From Sneathiella aquimaris (GTDB lineage Bacteria > Pseudomonadota > Alphaproteobacteria > Sneathiellales > Sneathiellaceae): 64,000 bases of DNA. The translations under genes were made by a program, and so were the position numbers. Location: the NCBI RefSeq assembly GCF_026409565.1, contig NZ_CP112881.1, positions 2,735,501-2,799,500 of the forward strand, read 5' to 3'. Of this stretch, positions 8,005-17,544 are shown in pieces. Every line of letters starts with the position of its first letter. The first letter of the stretch is position 1. Below the pieces are notes generated by a model. That model was not told where the DNA came from. It saw only the letters and a list, made by a program, of their open reading frames with translations, and made no database searches.

Positions 8005-8775
8005 CTAAAAAATTGAATTAAACCGGTTAAATCCGTTAAATACGGATTTCAACTGATGTCGAAAACTATGTTCTTCCTGCCGGGAAAAAGCCTCTACGCG
8101 TTTCTGATTGTCTTTTAAGAAATCAAGGATTTGCTTCGCTTCTTCCGCTTTCTTGTGATCAAAGCCTGGAAGTTCCCGCACCGCATCAGCTTCACGGCGG
8201 AAGACCCCTCGTTTATGACCTTCAATCATCTGCATGGAAGAGAACTCGACTTTGCTTCCCTCCATATTAATCACTGCGGACCGATCAGGATCAAAATCAA
8301 CCGTGGTCGTAGCAACACTCACTTCCAAGGCAAATCCGCTGAAAATTCCAGCAGAAGACGCACCATATCCACCTTGGCTATAGGTTTCTTCCACTCTGGC
8401 AAATCGGATGTCAACGGAAAGGGCCGCTGCATCAACGGCCGTATCCGAAACTAGATCCGATAGACTTTCCATTGCTTTTCCAAGGATTTCTGCGAGCTCC
8501 TCACCTTTTTTACCGAACGGTTCCAAAAACCCTTCAAGCTTTTTCGCCAGCATTTCCATCATATCGTCAGAAGATTTATCGCCTTCGCCAAAAGGGAGTG
8601 AGACGACTGGTGCCCGGGCATCCTCTGCAACGAACGCATCAAAACTGAACGACGCTTCCTGCGCCAATGATGTGGAGGTTTGTGAGAGACCACGATAAGG
8701 ACTGGAATAGCGCGATGCTTCAGCAAACGAGCTATAAGAGGACGAGGCCGCAAACCCCGCTATTAAATCAGACAT
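8005..8775 (-). CDS. Uncharacterised protein with Ser/Ala-rich N-terminus
   Basis: I do not recognise this 256-residue protein. There is no signal peptide. Residues 1-45 are low-complexity (Ser, Ala, Tyr, Phe). A helical stretch follows (EMLAKKLEGFLEPFGKKGEELAEILGKAMESLSDLVSD), then a central strand-rich region (DAAALSVDIRFARVEETY, GFALEVSVATTTVDFDPD) and a charged helical C-terminus ending in FNGFNRFNSIF. A flagellar or cell-surface-associated role would fit such composition, but nothing here proves it. It follows aroC on the same strand after 118 bases, so it may have its own promoter. Confidence 0.7.
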   Translation of the reverse strand: MSDLIAGFAASSSYSSFAEASRYSSPYRGLSQTSTSLAQEASFSFDAFVAEDARAPVVSLPFGEGDKSSDDMMEMLAKKLEGFLEPFGKKGEELAEILGKAMESLSDLVSDTAVDAAALSVDIRFARVEETYSQGGYGASSAGIFSGFALEVSVATTTVDFDPDRSAVINMEGSKVEFSSMQMIEGHKRGVFRREADAVRELPGFDHKKAEEAKQILDFLKDNQKRVEAFSRQEEHSFRHQLKSVFNGFNRFNSIF

Positions 8776-8892
8776 AAAAACAACCTTTCTCTTTTCAAGA
8801 GCCCGTATGCTTCATTCTAAAGCTGGTACTGGTTCCGTTAAATTAGAGAAAGATGCTTAATAACACGTTAAGCATTGGTCAAATTGTCAAAT

Positions 8893-9966
8893 TTATCCCT
8901 GCTGCCCCCGATGACGGAGCAAGTGGTCCGCCAGCACACAGGCCATCATGGCCTCCCCAACGGGAACAGCCCGAATGCCAACACAAGGGTCATGACGTCC
9001 TTTGGTAACGATTTCAGTGTCTTCGCCAGCAATAGTAACCGTATCCCGTGCCTTCAGAATTGACGAAGTCGGCTTCACAGCGAAACGTACCACGATATCC
9101 TGGCCGGTTGAAATGCCCCCTAGAATACCGCCCGCATGATTGCTCATAAAACGGGGTGAGCTTGCATTTCCCTGACGCATTTCATCTGCATTGCCTTCAC
9201 CGGTAAGGGCCGCCGCAGAAAATCCCTCTCCGATTTCAACCCCTTTTACGGCGTTAATGGTCATCATTGCACCTGCCAGATCACTGTCCAGTTTTCCATA
9301 GATCGGTGCCCCTAGCCCGGCAGGAATACCGGATGCGACAACTTCGATCACTGCGCCAACTGACGAGCCTGCTTTTCGGATACTGTCCAGATAAACTTCC
9401 CATTCTTTTGCCGCCGTGGAATCCGGGCACCAAAAGGGGTTATTTTCAATTTCGGCAGCATCAAAGCGCGTCCGATCAATAACTTTATCGCCAATTTGGG
9501 TCAAATATCCCTGGATCTTAACCTGATCTCCAAGAACCTTACGTGCGAGGGCTCCTGCCGCAACACGGGCTGCGGTCTCCCGTGCGCTGGAACGCCCACC
9601 GCCCCGATAGTCACGAATGCCATATTTGGTTTGATAGGCAAAATCAGCGTGCCCGGGGCGATATTTTTCTTTGATATCCCCATAATCTTTGGATCGCTGA
9701 TCGACATTCTCAATCATCAGGCTAACCGGGGTTCCAGTTGTCTTGCCTTCAAAAACACCGGATAAAATCTTTACCGCATCTGGCTCGCGTCGCTGAGTTG
9801 TGAAACGGTTTTGCCCTGGACGGCGCCTATCCAGCCAGAACTGAATCTCGTTTTCCGAAATATCGATCAGGGACGGGCAGCCATCAACAACGCAACCTAA
9901 CGCTGGGCCGTGACTTTCGCCCCAAGTTGTTACCCGGAACAAATGACCAAAACTATTATGTGACAT
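8893..9966 (-). CDS. aroC: Chorismate synthase
   Basis: Last step of the shikimate pathway: 5-enolpyruvylshikimate-3-phosphate to chorismate, needing reduced FMN. The 357 residues include the family signatures [15 protein letters not shown] near the N-terminus, [17 protein letters not shown], the [19 protein letters not shown] loop, and [16 protein letters not shown] with the AVKPTSS segment. It sits 29 bases after fabI on the same strand. The dnaJ-like - fabI - aroC order, with pdxH divergent upstream, is a recurring alphaproteobacterial arrangement. Confidence 0.97.
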   Translation of the reverse strand: MSHNSFGHLFRVTTWGESHGPALGCVVDGCPSLIDISENEIQFWLDRRRPGQNRFTTQRREPDAVKILSGVFEGKTTGTPVSLMIENVDQRSKDYGDIKEKYRPGHADFAYQTKYGIRDYRGGGRSSARETAARVAAGALARKVLGDQVKIQGYLTQIGDKVIDRTRFDAAEIENNPFWCPDSTAAKEWEVYLDSIRKAGSSVGAVIEVVASGIPAGLGAPIYGKLDSDLAGAMMTINAVKGVEIGEGFSAAALTGEGNADEMRQGNASSPRFMSNHAGGILGGISTGQDIVVRFAVKPTSSILKARDTVTIAGEDTEIVTKGRHDPCVGIRAVPVGEAMMACVLADHLLRHRGQQG

Positions 9967-9995
9967 GGTGGCAACCGCCCCGAGTTAGAATAAGA

Positions 9996-10820
9996 TCAGG
10001 AATTATTTTGAGGAGGGGTCAAATCAGGGGCATCTTCAGCCTTCATGCCGACAACATGATATCCCGCATCCACATGATGGGTCTCCCCGGAGACACCGGA
10101 ACCAAGATCGCTCAGCAGGTAAAGAGCCGATCCCCCAACATCTTCAATGGTAACATTGCGCTTCAACGGCGCGTTATATTCGTTCCATTTCAGAATGTAG
10201 CGGAAATCACCAATACCAGAGGCCGCCAAAGTTTTAATGGGTCCCGCAGAGATCGCGTTTACCCGAATTTTATTGCGGCCCATTTCCATGGCAAGATACC
10301 GTACAGATGCTTCAAGTGCTGCCTTCGCAACGCCCATGACGTTATAATGCGGCACAACCCGTTCTGCGCCGTAATAGGTCAGCGTCACCATGCTGCCCCC
10401 TTCGGTCATAAGTCGGGCAGCGCGCTTGGCAACAGCCGTAAACGAGAAACACGAGATATCCATCGTCATCAAGAAGTTGTCGCGAGTGGTATCAGAATAA
10501 TTTCCGCGCAGCTGGGTTTTATCGGAATAGCCAATGGCATGGACCAGAAAATCAATCTTGCCCCATCTATCCTCAATTGCCTGAAACACACCATCCATCG
10601 AGGCGTCATCCGTCACATCACATTCAAGAACAAGGTCGGAACCGACACTTTCAGCCAACGGCTTCACTCTTTTTCCCAAAGCTTCGCCCTGATAGGTAAA
10701 AGCGATTTCCGCCCCATGATCACTCAGTGCTTTCGCAATTCCCCAGGCAAGAGATTTATCGTTTGCGACCCCCATGATCACACCCCGCTTTCCTGCCATT
10801 AGCCCCAATTGCTCAGTCAT
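9996..10820 (-). CDS. fabI: Enoyl-[acyl-carrier-protein] reductase (NADH) FabI
   Basis: Completes each round of fatty-acid elongation by reducing trans-2-enoyl-ACP. The frame is open further upstream, but the ATG at 10818-10820 gives MTEQLGLMAGKRGVIMGVA, the normal FabI N-terminus, and 274 residues, which is standard. Signatures are the atypical SDR nucleotide loop GVANDKSLAWGIA and the FabI Tyr-x6-Lys pattern in the TYYGAERVVPHYNVMGVAK region. It ends 29 bases before aroC. FabI is the triclosan/isoniazid-type target; no FabV or FabK alternative is present in the window. Confidence 0.95.
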   Translation of the reverse strand: MTEQLGLMAGKRGVIMGVANDKSLAWGIAKALSDHGAEIAFTYQGEALGKRVKPLAESVGSDLVLECDVTDDASMDGVFQAIEDRWGKIDFLVHAIGYSDKTQLRGNYSDTTRDNFLMTMDISCFSFTAVAKRAARLMTEGGSMVTLTYYGAERVVPHYNVMGVAKAALEASVRYLAMEMGRNKIRVNAISAGPIKTLAASGIGDFRYILKWNEYNAPLKRNVTIEDVGGSALYLLSDLGSGVSGETHHVDAGYHVVGMKAEDAPDLTPPQNNS

Positions 10821-10935
10821 CCACCAATCCACTTTTCTTTTTGAAAAAGAACCTATTGCTTGTCTATTTTTATAGCGCGGACCAAAAACAGTCAAAAGCA
10901 AATGGTATTATTTTGCGATAATAGTCAGTTATCAA

Positions 10936-11841
10936 TTATTTTGCGAACTTTGATCGGGCATCATAATCATGATCTTCCGACCATTTCGCCACCCAGTCCT
11001 GAAGCTCTTTATCCTGTTTTTCAGGAAGTACAACTTTTAATCTTACCAGTTGATCACCCCGGGTTTTGCCATCAATCCCTTTCCCTTTCAATCGTAGGGT
11101 GGATCCAGTATTTGACCCCGCCGGGATTTTTAGGTTCACAGCCCCGTCCACAGTTGGAACAGCAACTTTTGCACCCAAGACGGCTTCCGGCAAACTGATC
11201 GGCAGTTCAACAATAACGTTCGTCCCGTCTCGTTTAAAAACCGGGTGTTCCTTGACCGAGACATTGATCAGGATGTCGCCATTTCCGCCGCCATACGCAC
11301 CGGGCTCGCCTTGCCCCTTCAGGCGGATCTGCTTTCCATCGGTTATGCCGGCAGGAACCTTGACGTCAAGCGTCTTGCCCCCCTCGCCCAAAGTAAGGCG
11401 GCGTTTTCCGCCGATCGCAGCCTCGACAAACGAGACATCAATGGCAAAGATCTTATCGCGCCCTTTTTGCGGAACATTCTGTCGGCGGCCGCCCTGTCTG
11501 AAATTGCCAAAAATGTCAGAGAAAATATCCTCTGCACCGCCACCAAAGAAATCTGAACCGGCCTGACGGGTGCGCCCGCCACCACCTCCACCGCCGCCAA
11601 ATCCAAACGGCGCTTGTTGCTGGCCATTCGCGTCAATTTCGCCACGATCAAATTTTCCACGCGATGTTTCGTCGCCGACAATATTATAGGCCGCAGAAAC
11701 AGACTTGAATTTGTCCGCAATTTTTTCATCCCCTGGATTTGCATCCGGGTGATATTTTTTTGCAAGCTTTCGATAAGCCGACTTTATTTCCTGCTGGCTG
11801 GCGCTTTTCGATACGCCAAGAACACTATAAGGGTCTTGCAT
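10936..11841 (-). CDS. DnaJ-like co-chaperone of the CbpA type
   Basis: Stimulates DnaK ATPase through its J-domain (residues 1-68, HPD in KKYHPDANPGDEK). A Gly/Phe-rich linker with runs of glycine (residues about 75-110) and two beta-barrel substrate domains follow; the C-terminal part includes LPISLPEAVLGAKV and GSTLRLKGKG. The CxxCxGxG zinc repeats of true DnaJ are absent, so this is the class II (CbpA/DjlA-like) form, 301 residues. It starts the leftward group with fabI and aroC; the 115-base gap to fabI could hold a separate promoter. Confidence 0.92.
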   Translation of the reverse strand: MQDPYSVLGVSKSASQQEIKSAYRKLAKKYHPDANPGDEKIADKFKSVSAAYNIVGDETSRGKFDRGEIDANGQQQAPFGFGGGGGGGGRTRQAGSDFFGGGAEDIFSDIFGNFRQGGRRQNVPQKGRDKIFAIDVSFVEAAIGGKRRLTLGEGGKTLDVKVPAGITDGKQIRLKGQGEPGAYGGGNGDILINVSVKEHPVFKRDGTNVIVELPISLPEAVLGAKVAVPTVDGAVNLKIPAGSNTGSTLRLKGKGIDGKTRGDQLVRLKVVLPEKQDKELQDWVAKWSEDHDYDARSKFAK

Positions 11842-11928
11842 GAGTTGTCTTTACCGTCCGATTTCTTGAATATTCTGTTTATCAAACCAAAAACTGTTGT
11901 GGAAAAATTCCACGATTTTCTGAATAAA

Positions 11929-13542
11929 CTAGTTCACACGCTGAAGTTGCCGTTTCTCAAGAAATGTAAGTGTTTTTTCAAGGTTCGCAAGAGATTGAGC
12001 TGCATTTTGATTACCGCTCTGCTTTGCTTTTTCCCACCAGTAATATGCCCGAACACGATCCACAGGAACAGCCAGGCCGCGATTGAACATAACCCCTAAC
12101 CTATATTGGGCAACATCGTTGCCTTTTTGGGCCAATGGGGCCCAGACACTCAATGCCTGTTGATATTCTTCGAGCGTAAATGCCAGTTCCGCAAGTTCCA
12201 ATTGCTCCGATAACGATAAGGCACTCGGGGCAACCGTAACGGCAGGTGCCGCCGTCTTTGGCTGGACGACCGGCTGCTGCGGTGACACCGCGGCAACGGT
12301 TTGCACCGTTTCAGTTTTTGGTTGAACCGTCTCAGAAACCTGGGTTGCTGCAGGAGCAGTCGTCTGAACAGAAGAAGCTTCCGTCGTTGCCGCAGGTTGG
12401 CTGTTCGTCACAGTCCGATCTGGACTTTCTGTTTTCACCTCAGAAGTATCAACAGCTTTTTCCTGTTCACTATCGCCGGAGACCAAGGATTTAAGCGCTG
12501 CAAAAAACCCTTTTTCCTCTTTTGGTTTATCAGCGACCGGGACTGCGACCACCTTTGGGCTCTCACTTGGGGCTGCCTTCGAGAAAACTGTTGCTTCACC
12601 AGAGGTTTGAACTTTGTTTTCACTTCCCGCAAACGGGTTAAACTTCTTCTCGGCTTTCACGGTCGGAACTGGATTTTCGGGGGCCGTTGTTGAAGGGGCC
12701 GTCGCGGTTTTCGTGACCGAGGCGACACTGTCCTGTTTTGAAACAGGCGCAACCGGCGCAGTTTTCGATGCCGTCACTGGTTTCGAGACCTTATTCAAGA
12801 CCGGCTTCGAGGCCGGCTTTGGTGTCGACGGCACCACCGTTTTTACCACACTGTCTTTTGACGGTTTGGGTAATGGGGCAACAACGGGCGCCTCTGGCGG
12901 TGAAGGTGATTTAACCACAGCGACGCTTTTCGGTTTTTTTTGTACCGTCTCGACGGGGATAGATTTCTTGGCGGGGGCCTCTTCCTCAGTCGCAGAAATA
13001 TCAGGATCGCCCGCCACAAGGATCGACAACTTGTTTAAAGCCTGTTTATGCCCAGCTTTTGACGCAAGATTATACCAAGCCAAGGCTTTAGCTTTATTCT
13101 TCTCGACGCCTTTTCCGTATTCATACATCAGGCCCAGATTATATTGCGCAATTGTATGGCCATTTCTGGCGGCCTTTGTAAACCAGGAGGCCGCTTCGGT
13201 GAAATTTTGATCCACCCCTTCACCGTTCAGGTACATGGTTCCAACATTTGCCTGCGCCCGATCAAATCCCATATTGGCGGCGCGCTTATACCATTTAAGC
13301 GCGAGCGAGAAATCTTTCTCGACACCTAGGCCTCGCCGAAACAGATGTCCGATGTTTCGCATAGCAGCGGGATCGTCATCCTCAGCAAGAGGCAGCCAGT
13401 TTTCATAGGCTGTTTTATAGTCCCCTTGCTCATAGGCAGTGACAGCTTCATCGAAACCAGCTGTAACAACCGGGGCAATAGACAAAGACAGGACGACTGC
13501 AACAGCCGTACCTGTCAGAATTTTTTCAAGTTTCCGCATCAA
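11929..13542 (-). CDS. Exported Sel1-repeat (SLR) protein with long Pro/Ala/Ser/Thr linker
   Basis: A 537-residue protein with a signal peptide (AVAVVLSLSIAPVVTA, cleavage near residue 29), so periplasmic or envelope-bound. Four Sel1-like helical repeats occupy residues about 55-165 (each with a core such as AMRNIGHLFRRGLGVEKD or AQYNLGLMYEYGKGVEKN). A low-complexity linker of about 260 residues rich in Pro, Ala, Val, Thr and Lys follows, then one or two more repeats near the C-terminus (AQYRLGVMFNRGLAVPVD). SLR proteins act as protein-interaction scaffolds; a partner is not evident. The repeat-linker-repeat layout suggests the two ends reach different partners across the periplasm. Confidence 0.85.
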   Translation of the reverse strand: MMRKLEKILTGTAVAVVLSLSIAPVVTAGFDEAVTAYEQGDYKTAYENWLPLAEDDDPAAMRNIGHLFRRGLGVEKDFSLALKWYKRAANMGFDRAQANVGTMYLNGEGVDQNFTEAASWFTKAARNGHTIAQYNLGLMYEYGKGVEKNKAKALAWYNLASKAGHKQALNKLSILVAGDPDISATEEEAPAKKSIPVETVQKKPKSVAVVKSPSPPEAPVVAPLPKPSKDSVVKTVVPSTPKPASKPVLNKVSKPVTASKTAPVAPVSKQDSVASVTKTATAPSTTAPENPVPTVKAEKKFNPFAGSENKVQTSGEATVFSKAAPSESPKVVAVPVADKPKEEKGFFAALKSLVSGDSEQEKAVDTSEVKTESPDRTVTNSQPAATTEASSVQTTAPAATQVSETVQPKTETVQTVAAVSPQQPVVQPKTAAPAVTVAPSALSLSEQLELAELAFTLEEYQQALSVWAPLAQKGNDVAQYRLGVMFNRGLAVPVDRVRAYYWWEKAKQSGNQNAAQSLANLEKTLTFLEKRQLQRVN

Positions 13543-13633
13543 CTCAATCTACACTTTTGTGTTCTGTATGTCCCTTTTATTGGACTATACAGTAAAAAGA
13601 CAGACCTATTGAAGTGAAATTCACCTTTGCAAA

Positions 13634-14113
13634 TCAGGTCATGATCTGCCAGCTACCATCTGGCTGCCGACAGGCCGTTCCATAACCTTCTTCCAGCTTA
13701 CCTCCGACTTCGATGGTTTGACGAAATTCTCTGCAATAACGACCCTTTGTATCCTGTCCATCCCGGACTGGCGTAATGGTGCCGCGATTACCACTTTCCG
13801 GATTATTCCAGGTGATCGTTTTATTCAATGGCGCTGCGGTTGCTCTTTGTTCCGCGCGGTCAATGGCAGCCCGATCCGCAGCATCCAGCGACTTACCAAA
13901 TTCCTGCCCGATCATCGCACCGACCAGTGTCCCGACGGCCACCGCCGCCAACCGGCCAGAGCCACCACCGAATAACGATCCAAGTAATGCCCCGCCAACG
14001 CCGCCAATAATTGCGCCGCCGGTTTGTTTGGGATTTTCCCTTTGCGCAGCGCAGCCTGTCAGGGCTAGCATACTTGCCAACGCAAGAACGGATAGTGTTT
14101 TGCCTATTGCCAT
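13634..14113 (-). CDS. Outer-membrane lipoprotein with glycine-zipper domain (17 kDa surface antigen-like)
   Basis: Lipoprotein signal with lipobox LTGC (Cys at residue 21), then a glycine-zipper double helix (GGAIIGGVGGALLGSLFGGGSG and AAVAVGTLVGAMIGQEFG, residues about 32-73). The C-terminal domain carries CREFRQTIEVGGK and TACRQPDGSW. This matches the RT0821/Lpp0805 surface-protein family known from Rickettsia and common in alphaproteobacteria. It is probably an envelope-stabilising lipoprotein. It is divergent from pdxH and 91 bases downstream of the Sel1-repeat gene. Confidence 0.88.
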   Translation of the reverse strand: MAIGKTLSVLALASMLALTGCAAQRENPKQTGGAIIGGVGGALLGSLFGGGSGRLAAVAVGTLVGAMIGQEFGKSLDAADRAAIDRAEQRATAAPLNKTITWNNPESGNRGTITPVRDGQDTKGRYCREFRQTIEVGGKLEEGYGTACRQPDGSWQIMT

Positions 14114-14344
14114 ATTAAATCCTTCCTATCTTCATCAATACCGACTGCCTAACGCACTTTAAAAAATTATATGGTGCGCATTCAAACGGAATCACTGATT
14201 TTCATATCTTCCTCCCATATATTTATGGCGCGAATAAGACAACAGGTCGACAGATTGCCTCCGCTTGACTAAATTACCGGGCAACGAGATAACGTTCCTG
14301 CCCAAAACCGGAACTGACAAATTTTCTTAACCGCGAGTAAAACC

Positions 14345-14935
14345 ATGAGCGTCACTAACCTGTCTGATTTAATTGCAGAATTTAATGACTGGCTGAAAAA
14401 AGCCGAAGCAAGCGAGCCAAATGATGCAAATGCGATGTCTCTTGCTACCGTCGGCACAGACGGCTTTCCTTCGGTTCGAATGGTTTTACTGAAAGATGTC
14501 ACTGAACAGGGGTTTGTGTTTTACACAAACTTCGAAAGCCGCAAGGGAGAAGAACTGCTGGCAACCCCGAAGGCTGCCCTTTGCTTTCATTGGAAAAGCC
14601 TCCGACGCGCTGTTCGGGTCACAGGCACCGTCGAGGCAGTATCAGACGCAGAGGCTGACGCATATTTTGCCAGCCGTGCAAGGGACAGTCGCATTGGCGC
14701 CTGGGCCAGTCAACAATCCAGGCCCATGGATGGGCGTTTCTCGCTGGAGGCAGCGGTTGCCAAATATGCTGCGAAATATGCTGTTGGCGAAGTCCCCCGT
14801 CCGTCTTATTGGTCGGGTTTTCGCGTCCTACCGCAAGAAATCGAATTTTGGCGGGATAAACCCTTCCGCCTTCATGAACGTCGCCAATATTCCAAAGGTC
14901 CGGATGGCTGGGAAAAAGCCGTCTTATACCCTTGA
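14345..14935 (+). CDS. pdxH: Pyridoxamine 5'-phosphate oxidase
   Basis: FMN oxidase that makes pyridoxal 5'-phosphate from the pyridoxine or pyridoxamine phosphates. The 196 residues show [11 protein letters not shown] and [20 protein letters not shown] (FMN and dimer contacts), [20 protein letters not shown], and the C-terminal substrate-site segment [17 protein letters not shown]. It heads a rightward operon with a CDF transporter (27 bases later) and the kinase fusion. PLP made here would serve hemA (18550), a PLP enzyme encoded 4 kb downstream. Confidence 0.95.
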   Translation: MSVTNLSDLIAEFNDWLKKAEASEPNDANAMSLATVGTDGFPSVRMVLLKDVTEQGFVFYTNFESRKGEELLATPKAALCFHWKSLRRAVRVTGTVEAVSDAEADAYFASRARDSRIGAWASQQSRPMDGRFSLEAAVAKYAAKYAVGEVPRPSYWSGFRVLPQEIEFWRDKPFRLHERRQYSKGPDGWEKAVLYP

Positions 14936-14962
14936 TCATACCCCGCAACGAAAAGTGTTCCC

Positions 14963-15853
14963 ATGACCAGTCAGGCTGAAAAAAACAGCTCTTTAATGCG
15001 CTTTGCTACCTATGCAGCAGTATTCGTCGCGATCAGTCTGATTGCGATCAAATCCTGGGCGTATGTTGCAACAGATTCTGTATCGATCCTGTCGACCTTG
15101 GTTGACTCTGTTCTTGATCTGGGCGCGTCGATCGTCAACCTTCTTGCCGTTCGCCATGCCCTGACGCCTGCGGATGATGAACACCGATTTGGTCACGGAA
15201 AAGCAGAAGCCCTCGCCGGACTATTCCAGTCTGCCTTTATCGTGGGGTCGGCGATCTTCCTGTTATTGCAGGCTGCGGAACGGCTCGTTCACCCGCAACC
15301 CATTCAGGCAGGTTGGGTCGGTATCGGCGTCATGATTGCATCAATCGTGCTCACACTGTTTTTGGTTGTTTTCCAGCGCTTTGTTATCCGTCAGACCAAA
15401 TCAGTCGCGATTTCAGCCGACTATCTTCATTATGCCGGTGACCTACTGGTCAATGCCAGTGTGATTTTAGCCATCATCTTAAGCGCGCAGTTAGGGTGGA
15501 TCATGGCAGATGGTGTTTTCGCTATCGGCATTGCGATATACATAAGTTACAATGCCTGGAGCATTATTCGTATGTCCTTCGCAGATCTAATGGATGAGGA
15601 ACTTCCCGAAGAAGATCGTCAACAAATCATTGATCTTGTGCTCACACAAAAAAGCGTCATGGGCGTTCACGAACTCAGAACACGCCGTTCAGGCCAAAAA
15701 GTCTTTATTCAAATGCATATTGACCTGCCGGCCTCTCTCAACCTGCAAGAAGCCCATGAAATCTCTGAAACGGTTGAAATGGAAGTTTTGAAACTGTATC
15801 CGGATGCAGAAGCGATCATTCATCAGGATCCCTACCCAGCTGCGACCCCATAA
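14963..15853 (+). CDS. Cation diffusion facilitator metal exporter (FieF-like)
   Basis: Proton-coupled efflux of Zn2+, Fe2+, Cd2+ or a similar divalent metal from the cytoplasm. The 296 residues form six membrane helices. Metal-site residues are visible as SILSTLVDSVLDLGAS (first D of the transmembrane site), DDEHRFGHGKAEALAGL, and the second site HYAGDLLVN. The C-terminal cytoplasmic domain (residues about 205-290) carries GVHELRTRRSGQ and HIDLPASLNLQEAHEISETVE with dimer-site histidines. It lies between pdxH and the kinase fusion with almost no gap, so it is cotranscribed. Confidence 0.92.
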   Translation: MTSQAEKNSSLMRFATYAAVFVAISLIAIKSWAYVATDSVSILSTLVDSVLDLGASIVNLLAVRHALTPADDEHRFGHGKAEALAGLFQSAFIVGSAIFLLLQAAERLVHPQPIQAGWVGIGVMIASIVLTLFLVVFQRFVIRQTKSVAISADYLHYAGDLLVNASVILAIILSAQLGWIMADGVFAIGIAIYISYNAWSIIRMSFADLMDEELPEEDRQQIIDLVLTQKSVMGVHELRTRRSGQKVFIQMHIDLPASLNLQEAHEISETVEMEVLKLYPDAEAIIHQDPYPAATP

Positions 15854-15855
15854 TC

Positions 15856-17436
15856 ATGGAGCTTTCAGAGCAGCTAGAAGTTCAACAGAAGCTGATTGCT
15901 TTCTTGATGGCGCACCCCAAGAACTGGGACCCGAGAGCCACTGCCACTGATCCGGTGGAGGTGATCGAAACTCACGGCGCCACCGTGTTGCTTGGTCCGA
16001 CGGTTGCATTAAAGATCAAAAAAGCGGTCCATTTTGATCATATGAATTACAGTACATTGTCTCAGAGAAAGTATTTTTGTGACAAGGAAGTGGCCATAAA
16101 TCAGAACAGCGCTCGGGGGCTTTATCACGGCGTAATTGCTCTGTACGGATCGAACGAAGAGTTTTCACTGACCCCGGGCCAGGAAATCGTCGAATATGCC
16201 GTAAAGATGCAGCGTTTCCCAAAAGGCTCCCGACTGGATGAGCGGGTTCAGACAGGTGATTTTCCTATGGAGATACAGGACAAGCTCTCCGATGCGCTTG
16301 CCAGCTATCATTTAAAAGCGGAAATCATTGATGATCCCGCCAAAATACCGACTTTCGCGACTGTCATTGAACAGAATTTTCACCAACTGGATCACTTTTG
16401 CCCTGAACTTCTCTCACAAGATGCCGTTAATGTTTTCCGCGAAAATCTTGCAAATGACGCTGACAGGCTTTCTCCTCTGTTTCAAAAACGCCAACAAGAC
16501 GGGTGGATACGGGCAGGACATGGCGACTTACACCTTCAGAATATCTGTGTGCTAAATGATCAGCCATTGCTCTTTGATGCTATTGAATATCAAGACGACT
16601 TTGTCATAAGTGACATCCTTTATGATGTTGCGTTTCTGATTATGGATCTTTGGTATCGCGACCAGAAAATGCCTGCCAATCGAATTTTCAACCGTTATTT
16701 GGGCAAAATCGGATGGACGACCAGCGTGACACCCCTTGAAGGTCTCCAAGCCCTTCCCTTTTTTATGTCCATGCGGGCAGGCATTCGAACACATGTCGCG
16801 GGCAACCGTTACCGACAGGCAACGAAACCTGACCAAAAAGCCGTGCTATCAGAGCAAACGAGAAGCCTGTTTGATGCGGCCTGCGCCTATCGGCGATCGG
16901 GTCGCCCGAGCCTGATTGCCATTGGCGGATATTCTGGTAGCGGAAAATCAACCCTCGCCGAACGGCTTGCCCCGGAAGTCGGAGCCGCTGTCCCTGGCGC
17001 CATTCGATTGCGAAGTGATGTTCTAAGGCGACAGTTAATTGATTGGGATGATTACTCACCGATGCCTCAATGGGCCTACACGCCGCAAATGTCCGAAAAA
17101 ACCTATTCTCTTATGGCACGGAATGCTCGTGCAATTTTACAGGCAGGCCATAGCGTGATTGTGGACGCTGTTTTGGACCGCCCAACCGATCAGCAGCAAT
17201 TCAAAGAGCTTGCAGCCTCCCTAAACATCCCTTTTAACGGGTTATGGCTCAGTGTAAATAAAGACAATATGACAGACCGCATCAACAAACGAACACGGGA
17301 CGCCTCGGATGCGACAGTTGATATTCTGGATAAACAATTGGCCGCCCAACATGAAATCCCGAATAGCTGGTCGATTATTGACGGAAACGGTAGTATAGAA
17401 GAAACTATCGTTCTCGCCAAAGAGGCATTACAATAA
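15856..17436 (+). CDS. Two-domain protein: aminoglycoside-phosphotransferase-like domain fused to a P-loop kinase
   Basis: The N-terminal half (residues about 35-335) is an APH/choline-kinase-like domain. It has a putative ATP-binding Lys in VALKIKK, the catalytic loop HGDLHLQN at 222-229 and the metal-binding FDAIEYQD. The C-terminal half (353-526) is an AAA/zeta-toxin-like P-loop kinase with Walker A GGYSGSGKST at about 357-366 and RLRSDVLRR downstream. Both domains look catalytically complete. Proteins with this architecture are widespread in proteobacteria but their substrates are unknown; a role in antibiotic resistance should not be assumed. The ATG lies three bases after the transporter stop. 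Confidence 0.88.
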   Translation: MELSEQLEVQQKLIAFLMAHPKNWDPRATATDPVEVIETHGATVLLGPTVALKIKKAVHFDHMNYSTLSQRKYFCDKEVAINQNSARGLYHGVIALYGSNEEFSLTPGQEIVEYAVKMQRFPKGSRLDERVQTGDFPMEIQDKLSDALASYHLKAEIIDDPAKIPTFATVIEQNFHQLDHFCPELLSQDAVNVFRENLANDADRLSPLFQKRQQDGWIRAGHGDLHLQNICVLNDQPLLFDAIEYQDDFVISDILYDVAFLIMDLWYRDQKMPANRIFNRYLGKIGWTTSVTPLEGLQALPFFMSMRAGIRTHVAGNRYRQATKPDQKAVLSEQTRSLFDAACAYRRSGRPSLIAIGGYSGSGKSTLAERLAPEVGAAVPGAIRLRSDVLRRQLIDWDDYSPMPQWAYTPQMSEKTYSLMARNARAILQAGHSVIVDAVLDRPTDQQQFKELAASLNIPFNGLWLSVNKDNMTDRINKRTRDASDATVDILDKQLAAQHEIPNSWSIIDGNGSIEETIVLAKEALQ

Positions 17437-17544
17437 AAACAGCGTTTTAATCCGTATGATGAAAACCTCTTCAGCCAAATAACTTGGTTCTAACCCCTTA
17501 CTTACGCTATATTATTTAAGCAGGATAACAAAGTGAGGTAGACA

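Noticed and set aside
9927-10802. 291-codon rightward open frame over fabI
   Set aside because: It is antisense to a complete, well-conserved fabI; composition is rich in His, Arg and Ile as expected of a shadow frame.
10936-11841. Full-length DnaJ
   Set aside because: The zinc-binding CxxCxGxG repeats are missing; the protein is of the CbpA type.
12614-13210. 198-codon rightward frame over the Sel1-repeat protein
   Set aside because: It mirrors the low-complexity linker; Gly/Thr/Phe bias is a by-product of the antisense Ala/Pro/Lys codons.
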